A stretch of 59,314 bases of DNA from a virus. Of the stretch, positions 46,658 through 55,398 are shown piece after piece (within the stretch, counting starts at the first letter, position 1; every line of letters begins with the position of its first letter). The position numbers were made by a program, and so were the translations under genes. The notes under the pieces were generated by a model. The model saw nothing but the letters and a program-made list of their open reading frames with translations. It was not told the DNA's origin and searched no databases. The DNA lies in IMG/VR virus record IMGVR_UViG_3300036768_000707, positions 1-59,314 of that record, one strand, 5' to 3'.

Positions 46658-46977
46658 CACTGATCCTCCTTCTCAATCCTGCGCACGAAAGGCCATAGCA
46701 CGGCGTACGGTTCGTGCGTGATCGCATCACAGATCCAGTGCACAAGGTATGGCCATGCACGCCCGCGCGTGAGCATAAAGAGAGAAAAAGCGACGAGTGG
46801 AGAATGGAGCATGCGCCCGAGACGGACGCGGGGGTCGTCTTCATGTACTCGAGTCCTCTCGAGTATGAACAGGGGATTCGCAGCATCTGGCGCAAGCGTC
46901 CAGAGCAGGTCTGAGATATGGACACCACGCCGTCGCGCGAGTGCAAAGGTGACGCCGAGATGAGTGAGTGGGGCCAT
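46657..46977 (-). CDS. Membrane-associated YdjM-like protein (truncated)
   Basis: The 106-residue protein has THLGVTFALA, HISDLLWTLAPDAANPL and HSPLVAFSLF, then CDAITHE. The His/Asp pattern and Leu-rich membrane helices resemble the N-terminal part of YdjM-type metal-dependent membrane hydrolases, but it is about half their length. ATG 46977 follows AAGGAG. It overlaps queC by a TGATG junction. The role is unknown; the coupling to queC may be by chance. Confidence 0.55.
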   Translation of the reverse strand: MAPLTHLGVTFALARRRGVHISDLLWTLAPDAANPLFILERTRVHEDDPRVRLGRMLHSPLVAFSLFMLTRGRAWPYLVHWICDAITHEPYAVLWPFVRRIEKEDQ

Positions 46978-46983
46978 CAATCA

Positions 46984-48414
46984 TCACTCCTTCGTACACA
47001 CAGGGGGCTGGACGTTCATTCTTCTGCGTGCAGCATCAAGTAGAGACTTTGCTACATCTAGTTTGTCCCTGAGAGTCTCATACAGGTCTTGATCCACCGA
47101 GTTCTCGATCACGAGGTGGTAGATCGGTCGCGTATGCGTATCTCCGTACTGGTACAGACGGCTCTTCGCTTGCTCGTAGTGCACGAGTGACGCATCGAGG
47201 CTGTAGAAGATCGCTGCCTCCGCACATGAGAGGTCGATCGCCTCCGAGGTCGTAGCGATCTGACCAACGAGAATGATCGGCGCGTGCGCCTGTTGAAATC
47301 GGCTCAGGCGTGCATCACGATCCTTGCGGCTGCGACCATCCAGGACGATCGTCTCAGCAAACTTCGCCGAAAGCTCCGCGACGCGATCAACATCAGGCGT
47401 GAAGCGACAGAAGATCACGATCTTCCGCGCCTCTCCTCCTCCTGCGTACAGGTCTTCAAGCATCTCCTGTAGTGCGTCGAGTTTCTCACGTGACGTGTAC
47501 ACGATCGACCCATCGACATCTCGGACGAAGCCTGACGTGAGCTGCTGAAGCCTCAGCATCTTCGTGAGCACGATGCGAGAAAGTACTGTCGCTGACCGCT
47601 GTGCGCCAGATGCATCGATTCCGTCGATATCGAGGACAGCTTGTCTGTTGAACTCGTTGTAGCTCTTTCTGTCTTTCAGGTCCAGAAGGATCACGTTCGG
47701 CGGCTCTTCAGGCGGCAGCTGATCGTCTACTTCCCTGCGCGTACAGCGGAATGTCGCCTCGTGAAGACGCTGTTCGATGATGTCGGTATTACGGAAGCCC
47801 TTGATCTCATATCCGCCGTAGCCGCCTTTGATGATGAAAGCTGACTCAAAATCAGACCATCGCGTACCAAAGACGGTGCGGTCGATGAAAAGAAACTCTG
47901 AGTAAATTCCCGGAATGCCCCCAGGTAAAGGCGTGCCCGAAAGCATGAGCCGGTAAGGCGCACGTGCCCCCAGCACGTGCGCGAACCGAGATTGCTGAGA
48001 TCTGCGGTTTGCGAGGCGATGCCCTTCATCGGCAATGACGAGTTCTGGTTGCCATTCGAGGATCGCGTTTCTGAGTGCCGACCTCCAGTAGCTTTCGTAA
48101 CCAACCGCGATGAGCGTGACACCCGGATCTGAGAAGTGCGCGCGTAACCGTTCTGCACGCTGCGCGACACTGCCCTTCGTGCAGTCGACGAACTGAGCAG
48201 ATGGCCATAGTTCCGCAAGCTCATCTCTCCATACCTTTGCTGCATAGAGCGGGAGTATGACGAGAATCTTGCGCACGGAAAAGTACTTCGCAAGGTAGAG
48301 CGAGATGTACGTCTTACCGAGACGCATATCGAGAAATAAGCCGCCCTTGAGCCCGCGTCTGATCATGCGTGCGACAGCCTGCCTCTGGTACGGGCGGAGT
48401 CTCTTCGTCGTCAT
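46984..48414 (-). CDS. SNF2-type DEAD/DEAH helicase
   Basis: The 476-residue protein has all core motifs. These are the Q-like RPYQRQAVARM, Walker A LFLDMRLGKTYIS, VIADEGHRLANRRSQQ (motif II), LMLSGTPL (motif III), KIVIFCRFTPDVDRVAEL (motif IV region), LVGQIATTSEAIDLS (V) and YEQAKSRLYQYGD (VI). Such short SNF2-family proteins are common in phage replication modules and may clear proteins from DNA or help start replication. ATG overlaps the clamp stop (ATGA). Confidence 0.88.
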   Translation of the reverse strand: MTTKRLRPYQRQAVARMIRRGLKGGLFLDMRLGKTYISLYLAKYFSVRKILVILPLYAAKVWRDELAELWPSAQFVDCTKGSVAQRAERLRAHFSDPGVTLIAVGYESYWRSALRNAILEWQPELVIADEGHRLANRRSQQSRFAHVLGARAPYRLMLSGTPLPGGIPGIYSEFLFIDRTVFGTRWSDFESAFIIKGGYGGYEIKGFRNTDIIEQRLHEATFRCTRREVDDQLPPEEPPNVILLDLKDRKSYNEFNRQAVLDIDGIDASGAQRSATVLSRIVLTKMLRLQQLTSGFVRDVDGSIVYTSREKLDALQEMLEDLYAGGGEARKIVIFCRFTPDVDRVAELSAKFAETIVLDGRSRKDRDARLSRFQQAHAPIILVGQIATTSEAIDLSCAEAAIFYSLDASLVHYEQAKSRLYQYGDTHTRPIYHLVIENSVDQDLYETLRDKLDVAKSLLDAARRRMNVQPPVCTKE

Positions 48415-49475
48415 ACCGCGCGGTACGTCAACGGCATCCAGTACTTGTAGGGAGTGTCTGGTGCGTCGATGAGCACGATCGACCGCGGGTCAGTGTAGTG
48501 GATCGTGAGCTCACTAGCGAGCTGTTTCGCCACGCCCAGGAACTCAGCATCAAAGTTCAGTTCGATATCAGGGACAGCCTGTGTGTCCATCGTCGTCACG
48601 AACGTACCCACCTCTTTGTCCGCGACGATGAATCCCGAAGTACCTTCGCGCACGCGGAACCGCACGACGCGGTTGGCGTCGAGAATGGCAGCTGCTCGCT
48701 CCGCTGCGGCAATGGCCGAAGCCGGGACTTTGACCGTGTACTTGAACGTGCGCGGCAACGTTCCGAGTCCCGGATACTGCCCAGACAACGCTGAAAGCAC
48801 GACGCGCGTGCGCGTGTCATGAAGCACGATGTGCGACGAATTGAACTGGATGCTAAACTCCGGATCCATCAGCGAGATCGCAGTGAGCAGATCAGCGACG
48901 GGAGCAGTGACGTGAGGCTTGTCTTCGTTCTTGGAAATTGTGGTCGGCACATACGGGACGATCGCGGCACGGCCGATACCATCTGTCGCCTGAAGCACGA
49001 GCTTCCCTTTGACGACCGAGATGTTGACGCCTGTCAGTACAGGACTGTGCATACGCTTCGCTGCGACCTGATCGAGAAACGCGATCAGCGGCCGGATGCC
49101 ATCTCGGGTGCAGCCAGCAGAACACGTTGGAGTGATGCTCTTCGCTTGATATCTCCGCGATTTCTGGATGTTGAACGCCATTGTAGACTTCGCCACCGCG
49201 AGAACAAGTTGCCCACGCGACAGCGTTAGCTTCGCCTCTTCTTCCTGATCGAAGATAGCGAGAGCTGACGTGAGCTTATCGCCTGCAACTGCGACTGGTT
49301 CTGTCAACCCAATCTTCGTTCCCGGGGCTACGGATTCTGCTGCGCAGTGCAGACCTTCGAATGAAACCGTGAGCTCTTTTCCGTCATCTTCTGAGAAGGT
49401 GAGTGTCTTCGACCCTGTATCGAGGGAAGCGAGACTCCAGAGAGAAACGAGTTGGGCGAGTTCTCGTACGTTCAC
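48411..49475 (-). CDS. dnaN: DNA polymerase sliding clamp (beta-clamp-like)
   Basis: The 354-residue protein has the three-domain pattern of bacterial beta clamps. HSPVLTGVNISVVKGKLVLQ followed by ATDGIGRA is the domain-2 signature; GQYPGLGTL and YTVKVPASAIAAAERAAAI open domain 3. The C-terminus is YKYWMPLTYRA, in the place of the usual IMPMR-L end that touches the partner pocket. It would raise processivity of the fusion polymerase. It is coupled to DpdA upstream and the SNF2 helicase downstream by ATGA overlaps. Confidence 0.85.
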   Translation of the reverse strand: MNVRELAQLVSLWSLASLDTGSKTLTFSEDDGKELTVSFEGLHCAAESVAPGTKIGLTEPVAVAGDKLTSALAIFDQEEEAKLTLSRGQLVLAVAKSTMAFNIQKSRRYQAKSITPTCSAGCTRDGIRPLIAFLDQVAAKRMHSPVLTGVNISVVKGKLVLQATDGIGRAAIVPYVPTTISKNEDKPHVTAPVADLLTAISLMDPEFSIQFNSSHIVLHDTRTRVVLSALSGQYPGLGTLPRTFKYTVKVPASAIAAAERAAAILDANRVVRFRVREGTSGFIVADKEVGTFVTTMDTQAVPDIELNFDAEFLGVAKQLASELTIHYTDPRSIVLIDAPDTPYKYWMPLTYRAV

Positions 49476-50488
49476 GATGTGCTCCAGTTCAGAGGAAGGG
49501 GAGAATGCGCTAGAATGGGTCGGTTCTGGTTTGCGAGCTCCTGCCTTTCAAGAAATACCTTGATCGCTACTTCGAACTTCGCTTGTTGTGAGCCTCCAGG
49601 TTCGAGAAGCACCTTTGGGTCATAGCCCCAACTTCTCACCTTTTCTTCGAAGAACCGAGACTTCGAGACCTCACGCGTAGACATTGGGACATCGCGCCTG
49701 TACATGAACTGGCCATACGCCCCAAACCGAACACAGTTGAGCCAAGTAGTCGAATCGAAGCTATCGAACGTCGTCTGTTCGAGGACGCTAGGAAGCGACG
49801 TACCAAGATAGTGAGAGTAGACGTGTGCCTGTCGCGCCTGATCAGCAAGATATCGTGATCTGCGCCGAAGCTTGATTGCATCCTGTCCCGGAATAGCGAC
49901 GTACTTGTAGTCGCGCAGCATCGCATTCCAGCGCGGATATGGCGGAGGATCAACTTCTGGATGCCATACGACGATGAGCCGATCTCCGACGATGCGCTTG
50001 ATCTGGTCGCGCGACCAGTCAGCTACCGCAACGCCTGGAATCCATTTGCCGTCGTCACGCACGATCCGGAACTTGTCGAGGTCCATCTCAACGACGAAGT
50101 CCCACGTGTCGAGATGTTCTTCTAGATAGCGAAGATAGCGTGCAATGTAGTCTTTCACAAGCTGGTACGGCAATGTTGGGTCCGCTTTGCGTTCAACAGC
50201 TTTCGCAGATGCAGCCTTCGGCTGTGACTTTGCTGACCGGTCGACAGCGCCATACTTCCGCATGAGAGTGTAAACACCCGAGTCGAGATAACGGTACTGT
50301 GGCCACTCATCTAAGATCGGCCTGATGCGCTTATCCCAACGAGATGAACGCGATATCTCCCAGAACGAACAGAGAAGAGCATCTGCCTGACAGGCGAGGA
50401 GAGCTCGTGCAGTAAGTTCGGACTGCGCGCCCGCGAAGACGATGAGCCTCTTCTCAGGAAACATCGTCTTCGGTCGTATCCTTGTCAT
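49472..50488 (-). CDS. dpdA: DpdA-like DNA-guanine transglycosylase
   Basis: The 338-residue protein has a TIM-barrel pattern like queuine/tRNA transglycosylases: RLIVFAGAQSELTARAL, YRYLDSGVYTLMRKYG, WDFVVEMDLDKF, RLIVVWHPEVD, YVAIPGQDAI, and an end WGYDPKVLLE. The Asp residues in LDSG and EMDLD are candidates for the catalytic nucleophile and general base. The order resembles phage DpdA proteins that swap guanine in DNA for preQ0. The complete Que set in the same genome supports this. It is coupled to the HTH gene and clamp. Confidence 0.75.
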   Translation of the reverse strand: MTRIRPKTMFPEKRLIVFAGAQSELTARALLACQADALLCSFWEISRSSRWDKRIRPILDEWPQYRYLDSGVYTLMRKYGAVDRSAKSQPKAASAKAVERKADPTLPYQLVKDYIARYLRYLEEHLDTWDFVVEMDLDKFRIVRDDGKWIPGVAVADWSRDQIKRIVGDRLIVVWHPEVDPPPYPRWNAMLRDYKYVAIPGQDAIKLRRRSRYLADQARQAHVYSHYLGTSLPSVLEQTTFDSFDSTTWLNCVRFGAYGQFMYRRDVPMSTREVSKSRFFEEKVRSWGYDPKVLLEPGGSQQAKFEVAIKVFLERQELANQNRPILAHSPLPLNWSTS

Positions 50489-50685
50489 GCCAGAAACTTC
50501 TCAATCGATTCGCGCGAGATGTAGTAGCGTGGCTTCTCCGACCCCTTATTGACCACCTTGAGGCGGAGCTGATTCTGAGCAACGAGCTGCATGACCCGCC
50601 GAGTCGAGATCGGCTTCTGTCCGAGCGCTTCACCGATCATCGCGCACGCAACCGACCTTGGAACCCAGACACTGTGGCGACACAC
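50485..50685 (-). CDS. Small HTH (excisionase/MerR-like) protein
   Basis: This 66-residue protein has ACAMIGEALGQKPISTRRVM, followed by a recognition-helix-like QLVAQNQLRL and RYYISRESIEKFLA. This is the pattern of excisionase-type winged-helix proteins (helix pair, then wing with final aromatic strand). The start GTG 50685 follows GAAGAGG. As the first gene of the DpdA-clamp operon it may regulate it, or bind an origin. No integrase is visible, so a true excisionase role is unsupported. Confidence 0.65.
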   Translation of the reverse strand: MCRHSVWVPRSVACAMIGEALGQKPISTRRVMQLVAQNQLRLKVVNKGSEKPRYYISRESIEKFLA

Positions 50686-50703
50686 AGCAACCTCTTCGAA
50701 GGG

Positions 50704-50803
50704 CCGGACGCTACCCCGCCTCTGGATGTAGGGGGAGCCATTACCAGCAGCTGGAGTAGCGTCCGGTTGGTTCTATTCTGTCGTATTCTGATGCATTCGT
50801 CAA
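50704..50803 (-). promoter_or_regulatory. Putative promoter and inverted repeat before the HTH-DpdA operon
   Basis: On minus, TTGACG (50803-50798), 17 nt and CAGAAT (50780-50775) form a weak sigma70 promoter. Downstream an 11-bp inverted repeat (CCGGACGCTAC at 50704 with GTAGCGTCCGG at 50756) can form a large stem in the leader or be an operator. The -35 overlaps the stop of the exported protein gene. Confidence 0.5.
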
Positions 50804-52278
50804 GGGGTGGGCTGCATCACCACCTCGAAGTCGTACACGCCCGTATTGTTCGTGTGGTTGTACACACACGAGACGTTCGCGGGCGAGACTGGCAGTGCCG
50901 ATGTGGGAATGCGCGCGACGTACGTCGCCCAATCCGGCGCGCCGCCATCGGGTGGGTTCACGCGCTGCGCCGTGTATCCCTTGAGCGTACAGGAGTCAGT
51001 GCGGAACACATTGAACACGACGTCCGCATACCCAACCGGCGTGAGGCCGTTCTTCGGCAGCACAGGCCCATCGAACGCGAAGCTGTCCCAGTGGAAGATT
51101 TGAAGATTCGCCGCGCATTCGCCGTCTTTGCACGGGTTGTACGATGCTTGTTCGAGGTACACGTACCCACGGTCGAAGCCCGGATCGCCGATCGTCGTGT
51201 CGCTTACCGTCGTCCCATTGACGACGATCTTCAGGTGCGTACGGCTCACGTAGACGTCCACGAGGTCGCGCACGTTGTCCTGTCCCGGATAGGCGACTCC
51301 GGGATCATACTCCGTCAGCGTCCGCCCGTCACGTACGCTGCGGGTCAAGAAGCCTGCGCCGTTCGGCCCACCCCGGAACCAGATCTCGATGCTGTTCTTC
51401 GGCACATTCTTGCAGCCGCTGTCGCCGCATGAGCGGTCGTCCGTCATCGTCTTCGTGAGATCCGGCGAGATCGACAAACGCACGTACCGCCGCGCCGACG
51501 TCTTCAGATCCACCTCGAAGTGGATGTGGCCCGTGCGCCCCGCGAAGTCGAACGGCTGGTGGTGGCGCATGATCGCTTCACCAAAGTTGCCGTCATCCAC
51601 CACCGTGTGGAAATGTTCTTGCTGGTTGAAGAACGAGCCATACACCGGCGATACGCCCGAGCTCACCGGATAGTAGTCGATGCCCGATGACGACAGCACG
51701 TTGAAGCTCACAGAGCGGCTGGAGTCCGGGAACCGGCAGCGCGGGTCCGTCTGGTCGTACGGCGGCGGCACAGGACAGTAGAGGTCACGGTAGTCGTCGC
51801 ATAAGGCCCAGCCGCCCGTGTCGCAGAAGAAGCGCGGCGTGCCGCAGTTTGTACAGCTCAGGGCCGGCGTTGGCGTGGGAGTCGGTGTAGGGGTCGGGGT
51901 CGGCGTATTTGTCGGCGCCTGGGTGGCTGTCGGGGTCAGGGTTGGCGTGGGCGTGGGCGTCGCCGTAGGCGTCGCCGTGTCTGTAGGTGTGGACGTGTCA
52001 CCCGGGGTCGCGGTCGGGGTCGGGGTGGACGTATCGGTCGGTGTCGGTGTGAACGTGTCGGTCAGGGTCGGAGTCAGAGTCGGGGTCGGAGTTGGTGTAC
52101 GCGTACGTAGCCTTTTCTTGAGCAGCTTCTGGCTGCATGACAGCTCGTGGTTGATGGTGACGCAAGAGTTGTTGCTGTTGTCTACTCGTGCTGCAGGTGA
52201 TGGCTCCGTGGAGCTGATCACTGCCCCGAGCACAATACCAAGAAGCACGAGGACAATGCCGATGAAGCGGACAACCAT
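50800..52278 (-). CDS. Exported protein with Thr-Pro-rich linker and lectin-like domain
   Basis: The 492-residue protein begins with one hydrophobic helix ([20 protein letters not shown]), which is a signal anchor. About 80 residues of Thr-Pro repeats (residues 60-140) follow. Then comes a Cys-rich turn ([23 protein letters not shown]) and a beta-rich domain with [28 protein letters not shown] and HWDSFAFDG. The last part is typical of concanavalin-like (lectin/glucanase) folds. It could be a wall- or slime-binding protein displayed on the host or virion. Long TP linkers are frequent in Chloroflexota surface proteins. Confidence 0.65.
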   Translation of the reverse strand: MVVRFIGIVLVLLGIVLGAVISSTEPSPAARVDNSNNSCVTINHELSCSQKLLKKRLRTRTPTPTPTLTPTLTDTFTPTPTDTSTPTPTATPGDTSTPTDTATPTATPTPTPTLTPTATQAPTNTPTPTPTPTPTPTPALSCTNCGTPRFFCDTGGWALCDDYRDLYCPVPPPYDQTDPRCRFPDSSRSVSFNVLSSSGIDYYPVSSGVSPVYGSFFNQQEHFHTVVDDGNFGEAIMRHHQPFDFAGRTGHIHFEVDLKTSARRYVRLSISPDLTKTMTDDRSCGDSGCKNVPKNSIEIWFRGGPNGAGFLTRSVRDGRTLTEYDPGVAYPGQDNVRDLVDVYVSRTHLKIVVNGTTVSDTTIGDPGFDRGYVYLEQASYNPCKDGECAANLQIFHWDSFAFDGPVLPKNGLTPVGYADVVFNVFRTDSCTLKGYTAQRVNPPDGGAPDWATYVARIPTSALPVSPANVSCVYNHTNNTGVYDFEVVMQPTP

Positions 52279-52284
52279 AGCAAT

Positions 52285-53574
52285 CTATCCTCCAAGTTTT
52301 TTCTTCGCTTCCGCGATCGCGATCTCCGCGGAAGTAAGTGCTTGTTTGGCTCCCTCAACATCAAGGGGGGATGTGCTGGCCGTCGTCGCTGTCGCTGTCA
52401 CTGACCCTGTTGCTTCTGTCGTCGCTGTCGCGGACGTGATTGCGGCAGACGTGAAGACCTGTGGTGGAGCAGAGATCGGACAGCCAAGCGCCTGCGCCTT
52501 CCCAAGATCTGCAGAACTGATGATGCCATCTGCGTTCAGGTCGTAGTCAGGTCTGTACCGCGGATCTGAACGCCTGACGTTCAGGAGCGCGCTGATATCG
52601 CTCAGTGTGATCTGCCTGAGAAACCGCTGGTTGTTCGTGACGAACATCTCACGCTGGAACGGTTGCCAGGGGTTATCGAGTGTGAGTATGTGCGCCCACC
52701 AGATGGCTGTGCCGACTTTGATCTGTATCTTCCCCAGAGCCTGCTGATTAGCAAGATTGTTGAGGTCAATCTCTGGGTCGAGGAGAGGAAGCACGAGACT
52801 CTTGAGTGTCTCGCCGCCTCTCGTCACGTACGGGGGTGCGCCGTTCTTCCTCACAAGGGTGAGGCCAGCTGGGACGTACAGATCGAGATTGTTCTCGAGC
52901 ACATGCACGAAGGGCACAGGGGAGCCCTCTGTTTGATCGATGAGCGGTTGCATGTCACGCAGCAGACAGTCAGTAGCGGCTACCACCTGCCATCGGTGGC
53001 ATTCCATGCCCCATGCGTGATGCGTCTCGTGCCCGTCATTACCAGATAGCCCTCGTGCCTCCATATCTGGATACGTGTTGATGTTCGTGTAGCCAGGAGG
53101 ATAGGAGCCAGTGACGATCTTGATGTAGTCGACGTTGCCATATGCTGAATGGCCGCGGTCTTCGCCGCGTGTCGCGCCCGGAGGCGCGGGCGTCTGCATC
53201 GTCGCACCACCAGCCCATGCCCCGCCCCACGAGTAGACGAAGTTCCATCTGTAGCAGTTGTAGGGCTGTGTCGGATCGCCCTCATTCATCGCGAGACCAA
53301 GCTCGTCTGTCGCGACGTTGATCAGTTGTCCGATACCCCAGAGTCCATACCTCGTGCCGAAGTCGCCAGGATTTGGGCCGAGGAAGTAGCTGTGAGGTCG
53401 CATGCTGCGGACACTATGAAACTGCATCCCCTCCCACGCCGTCCAGCCTGTTTGCCGAGCAGCGTGAGCGATGAACTGTTTGTGCGTGTTCTTCACAGCC
53501 TCCCACGCCTGGTCCTCAGGCCAGGTAGGTTGATCAGCAGGACGGATGTAGATCTTGCGGTTGGGCGCGATCAT
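52285..53574 (-). CDS. Secreted or virion protein with dockerin-like repeat
   Basis: The 429-residue protein has no clear signal peptide. The first 300 residues are unusual, rich in Trp, His and Tyr ([47 protein letters not shown]). Near residue 355 is a dockerin/EF-hand-like [20 protein letters not shown] with Ca2+-binding Asp/Asn. The end is Ala/Thr-rich with a charged helix. The conserved His and Glu suggest a metal enzyme, but no family was recognised. It overlaps the amidase gene by 4 nt, so a role with cell-wall breakdown is possible. Confidence 0.6.
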   Translation of the reverse strand: MIAPNRKIYIRPADQPTWPEDQAWEAVKNTHKQFIAHAARQTGWTAWEGMQFHSVRSMRPHSYFLGPNPGDFGTRYGLWGIGQLINVATDELGLAMNEGDPTQPYNCYRWNFVYSWGGAWAGGATMQTPAPPGATRGEDRGHSAYGNVDYIKIVTGSYPPGYTNINTYPDMEARGLSGNDGHETHHAWGMECHRWQVVAATDCLLRDMQPLIDQTEGSPVPFVHVLENNLDLYVPAGLTLVRKNGAPPYVTRGGETLKSLVLPLLDPEIDLNNLANQQALGKIQIKVGTAIWWAHILTLDNPWQPFQREMFVTNNQRFLRQITLSDISALLNVRRSDPRYRPDYDLNADGIISSADLGKAQALGCPISAPPQVFTSAAITSATATTEATGSVTATATTASTSPLDVEGAKQALTSAEIAIAEAKKKLGG

Positions 53575-54404
53575 GGTTTGACGAACTTGCTCAGGTCGTT
53601 GAGCTGCTGTTCCAGTCTCTGGATACGTGCGAGCTGCTCTGCGTCTTGCTGTTGGTTCGTGTAGAAATCACGCGCGAGGGGGAAGAACGCACGCCCGAAC
53701 TCGTTGATCTGTAGCGCGTGATTCCAGACGATTCCCGCGAGCTCGTTGAACTTCTCTTGTGATACACCCATGAGATCCTCCAAGATTCTTGCTCGTGGCC
53801 ATGCAGGACCCGGACAGTGCGCACGGTTGATGGGATCGATCTGGAAGTGGCCAACGAGCATCTCGTCGCCTTCTTCCATTGGCATGCCAGCGGAAGCCAG
53901 CTCCTGCAGACACCACTCTTTCACTCTGACGCTTGACTCGATCTGCGCGTCTGTCCACGGTTGACTCTGATTGTTCTCATCCTCGTGCTCGATCGTGATA
54001 CAGTGGCTGTTGATCACGTTGATCGAGCCAGAGATGAGAGCGTAGGCGCGCGTCCCTGCGTACGTGACAGGGAGCCATTGTCCGTACGCTTCGAGTGTGC
54101 GAAGTCGCGTATTCGACCTGTCGAACAGCCTGTAATCTCCGGACACGCCATTACCCCACGATGCGTCGAAGATGTTCGTGTACTGGTCGATCGAACCATC
54201 TCGTCCAATACCGAAGTGCACACCGACCCAGTTCTCGTGCCTCCACGTGTCGTCATCCAGTGTGCGCTTGTAGCCCCCCATCGTGTGGTCGACGAAGAAC
54301 CACGGAAGATTACCACCCCGCGATCCCGCTGGATAGCCGAATGGCCCCTCGTGAAGATAGCCTCTGTGTTGAGTTGCGAATGGGCACCAACCGCGCTCTG
54401 TCAC
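53571..54404 (-). CDS. N-acetylmuramoyl-L-alanine amidase (endolysin)
   Basis: The 277-residue protein has an amidase_2 domain (about 20-210). WFFVDHTMGGYKR holds the first zinc His, HFGIGRDGSIDQY is the strand after it, and SHCITIEHEDE lies in the core. HFQIDPINRAHCPGPAW contains the second zinc His and the final Cys ligand. A C-terminal helix ends in a coiled coil (AEQLARIQRLEQQLNDL), perhaps an oligomerisation or wall-binding part. It cuts the stem peptide bond for lysis. The start is GTG 54404 in a GTGA overlap with the holin-like gene. Confidence 0.88.
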   Translation of the reverse strand: MTERGWCPFATQHRGYLHEGPFGYPAGSRGGNLPWFFVDHTMGGYKRTLDDDTWRHENWVGVHFGIGRDGSIDQYTNIFDASWGNGVSGDYRLFDRSNTRLRTLEAYGQWLPVTYAGTRAYALISGSINVINSHCITIEHEDENNQSQPWTDAQIESSVRVKEWCLQELASAGMPMEEGDEMLVGHFQIDPINRAHCPGPAWPRARILEDLMGVSQEKFNELAGIVWNHALQINEFGRAFFPLARDFYTNQQQDAEQLARIQRLEQQLNDLSKFVKP

Positions 54405-54622
54405 TGTGGCCTCTTGCCGAACAGGATCGCGATCACGGGACGTACGGCTGCTGCTGCAAGGGCGAGCGCATACGTCTCCCAATCGCGTTCATCAACCGGC
54501 ATGGTCGTCACGCTGATGATGTATGCTGCTGCTCCATTGAGTGCCGCCCAGACGAGTTCTGCGGGGCGCAGCTCGTACTCGAAGACTCCGACTTCTGTGA
54601 TGAGCTTCTTCAGCCAGTCCAT
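54401..54622 (-). CDS. Holin-like membrane protein
   Basis: This 73-residue protein has two hydrophobic helices (ELVWAALNGAAAYIISVTTM and TYALALAAAAVRPVIAILFG) separated by a charged loop, and ends KRPQ. Two-helix topology, short length and position next to the amidase are typical of class II holins. It is coupled to the amidase by GTGA. Confidence 0.75.
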   Translation of the reverse strand: MDWLKKLITEVGVFEYELRPAELVWAALNGAAAYIISVTTMPVDERDWETYALALAAAAVRPVIAILFGKRPQ

Positions 54623-54644
54623 GGTTTTTTCCTCCTTTTATCGA

Positions 54645-54902
54645 CTACCTGCCTTGAAAGGCTTGGATCGCGACATTGATGCCGAGAAGTACAGCTGAGA
54701 ATGCGAACGTGATCGCTCCAGTGATGAACCAGTTCCTGATCCGCGCGAGCTCTGTCCGCATCTCATTCCGCAGCCTATCGATGGAAGCTTCCAGTTCGTA
54801 GATGGAAACTTCGAACGTGTCCGCATCGTCTTCAAGAAGCTGGACACGGATTGGATCAGAGAACGTATGGCGCCGCTGTGTCCTGCTCTCCTTCGAAGAC
54901 AC
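54645..54902 (-). CDS. Small membrane protein of the lysis module
   Basis: The 85-residue protein has a coiled-coil first half (TFEVSIYELEASIDRLRNEM) and one C-terminal transmembrane helix (FITGAITFAFSAVLLGINVA). This tail-anchored layout occurs in XhlA-like lysis proteins, which act with holins. The start is taken as GTG 54902, which follows GAGGGG. It lies just upstream of the holin-like gene. Confidence 0.7.
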   Translation of the reverse strand: MSSKESRTQRRHTFSDPIRVQLLEDDADTFEVSIYELEASIDRLRNEMRTELARIRNWFITGAITFAFSAVLLGINVAIQAFQGR

Positions 54903-54963
54903 TGGATGATTCCCCTCGTACAACCTCTTTTCTCTCCCCCCTCATACATCATGCATGATCGCG

Positions 54964-54988
54964 AGGAGTCAGTTCTCGACTGAGCTCC
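54964..54988 (-). terminator. Bulged hairpin before the lysis genes
   Basis: A stem of about 9-10 bp with one bulge (GGAGCTCAGT with ACTGACTCC on minus) lies directly after the 131-residue gene. No T-run. It may lower expression of the lysis genes from the tail transcript. Confidence 0.4.
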
Positions 54989-55384
54989 CTATCTCTTGGC
55001 CGAAAGCCGAAGCACAGCTGGGCCATATGCGATCAGGCTCTCATCCCCGGGGTCTTCTGTATACAGAGCATAGCTATAGTCCCCGGGGGGGATGAGCACC
55101 GCGCCTGTCGTTGCATTGACCGTATCCGTCGCGAGCACCCTGACCTCGATACCATCGTTCGTCACGGTATCTGCTGGGTCGAAGTCGTAAAGCGTGATCT
55201 GCCCCGCCGAAGACTTCTTCTGGAGGAGCAGTGTGCCATCTGCATCGTCGCGGACGTCGAACTGCAGCGAGTGGCCAGACATGTCCTTTGGCTTGTCGTC
55301 CGCGTCGAGTGCTCGCCACTGAAACGCGATATCGACTCCCGCGAACCACTTCTTCGCTGCATCGATCGGAGCATACTTTGCCAT
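54989..55384 (-). CDS. Beta-rich tail or baseplate protein
   Basis: The 131-residue protein has VDIAFQWRALDADDKPKDMS, FDVRDDADGTLLL, ITLYDFDPADT, a strand series and a late DYSYALYTEDP. This Ig-like or BppU N-terminal pattern is frequent in small phage tail proteins encoded before the lysis module. It follows the large fibre gene. The precise role is not known. Confidence 0.65.
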   Translation of the reverse strand: MAKYAPIDAAKKWFAGVDIAFQWRALDADDKPKDMSGHSLQFDVRDDADGTLLLQKKSSAGQITLYDFDPADTVTNDGIEVRVLATDTVNATTGAVLIPPGDYSYALYTEDPGDESLIAYGPAVLRLSAKR

Positions 55385-55398
55385 CTCTAACTCCCTTC

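Noticed and set aside
50485-50685. Excisionase of a prophage
   Set aside because: Fold pattern fits, but no integrase is visible and the gene heads the DpdA-clamp operon, so a regulator is as likely.
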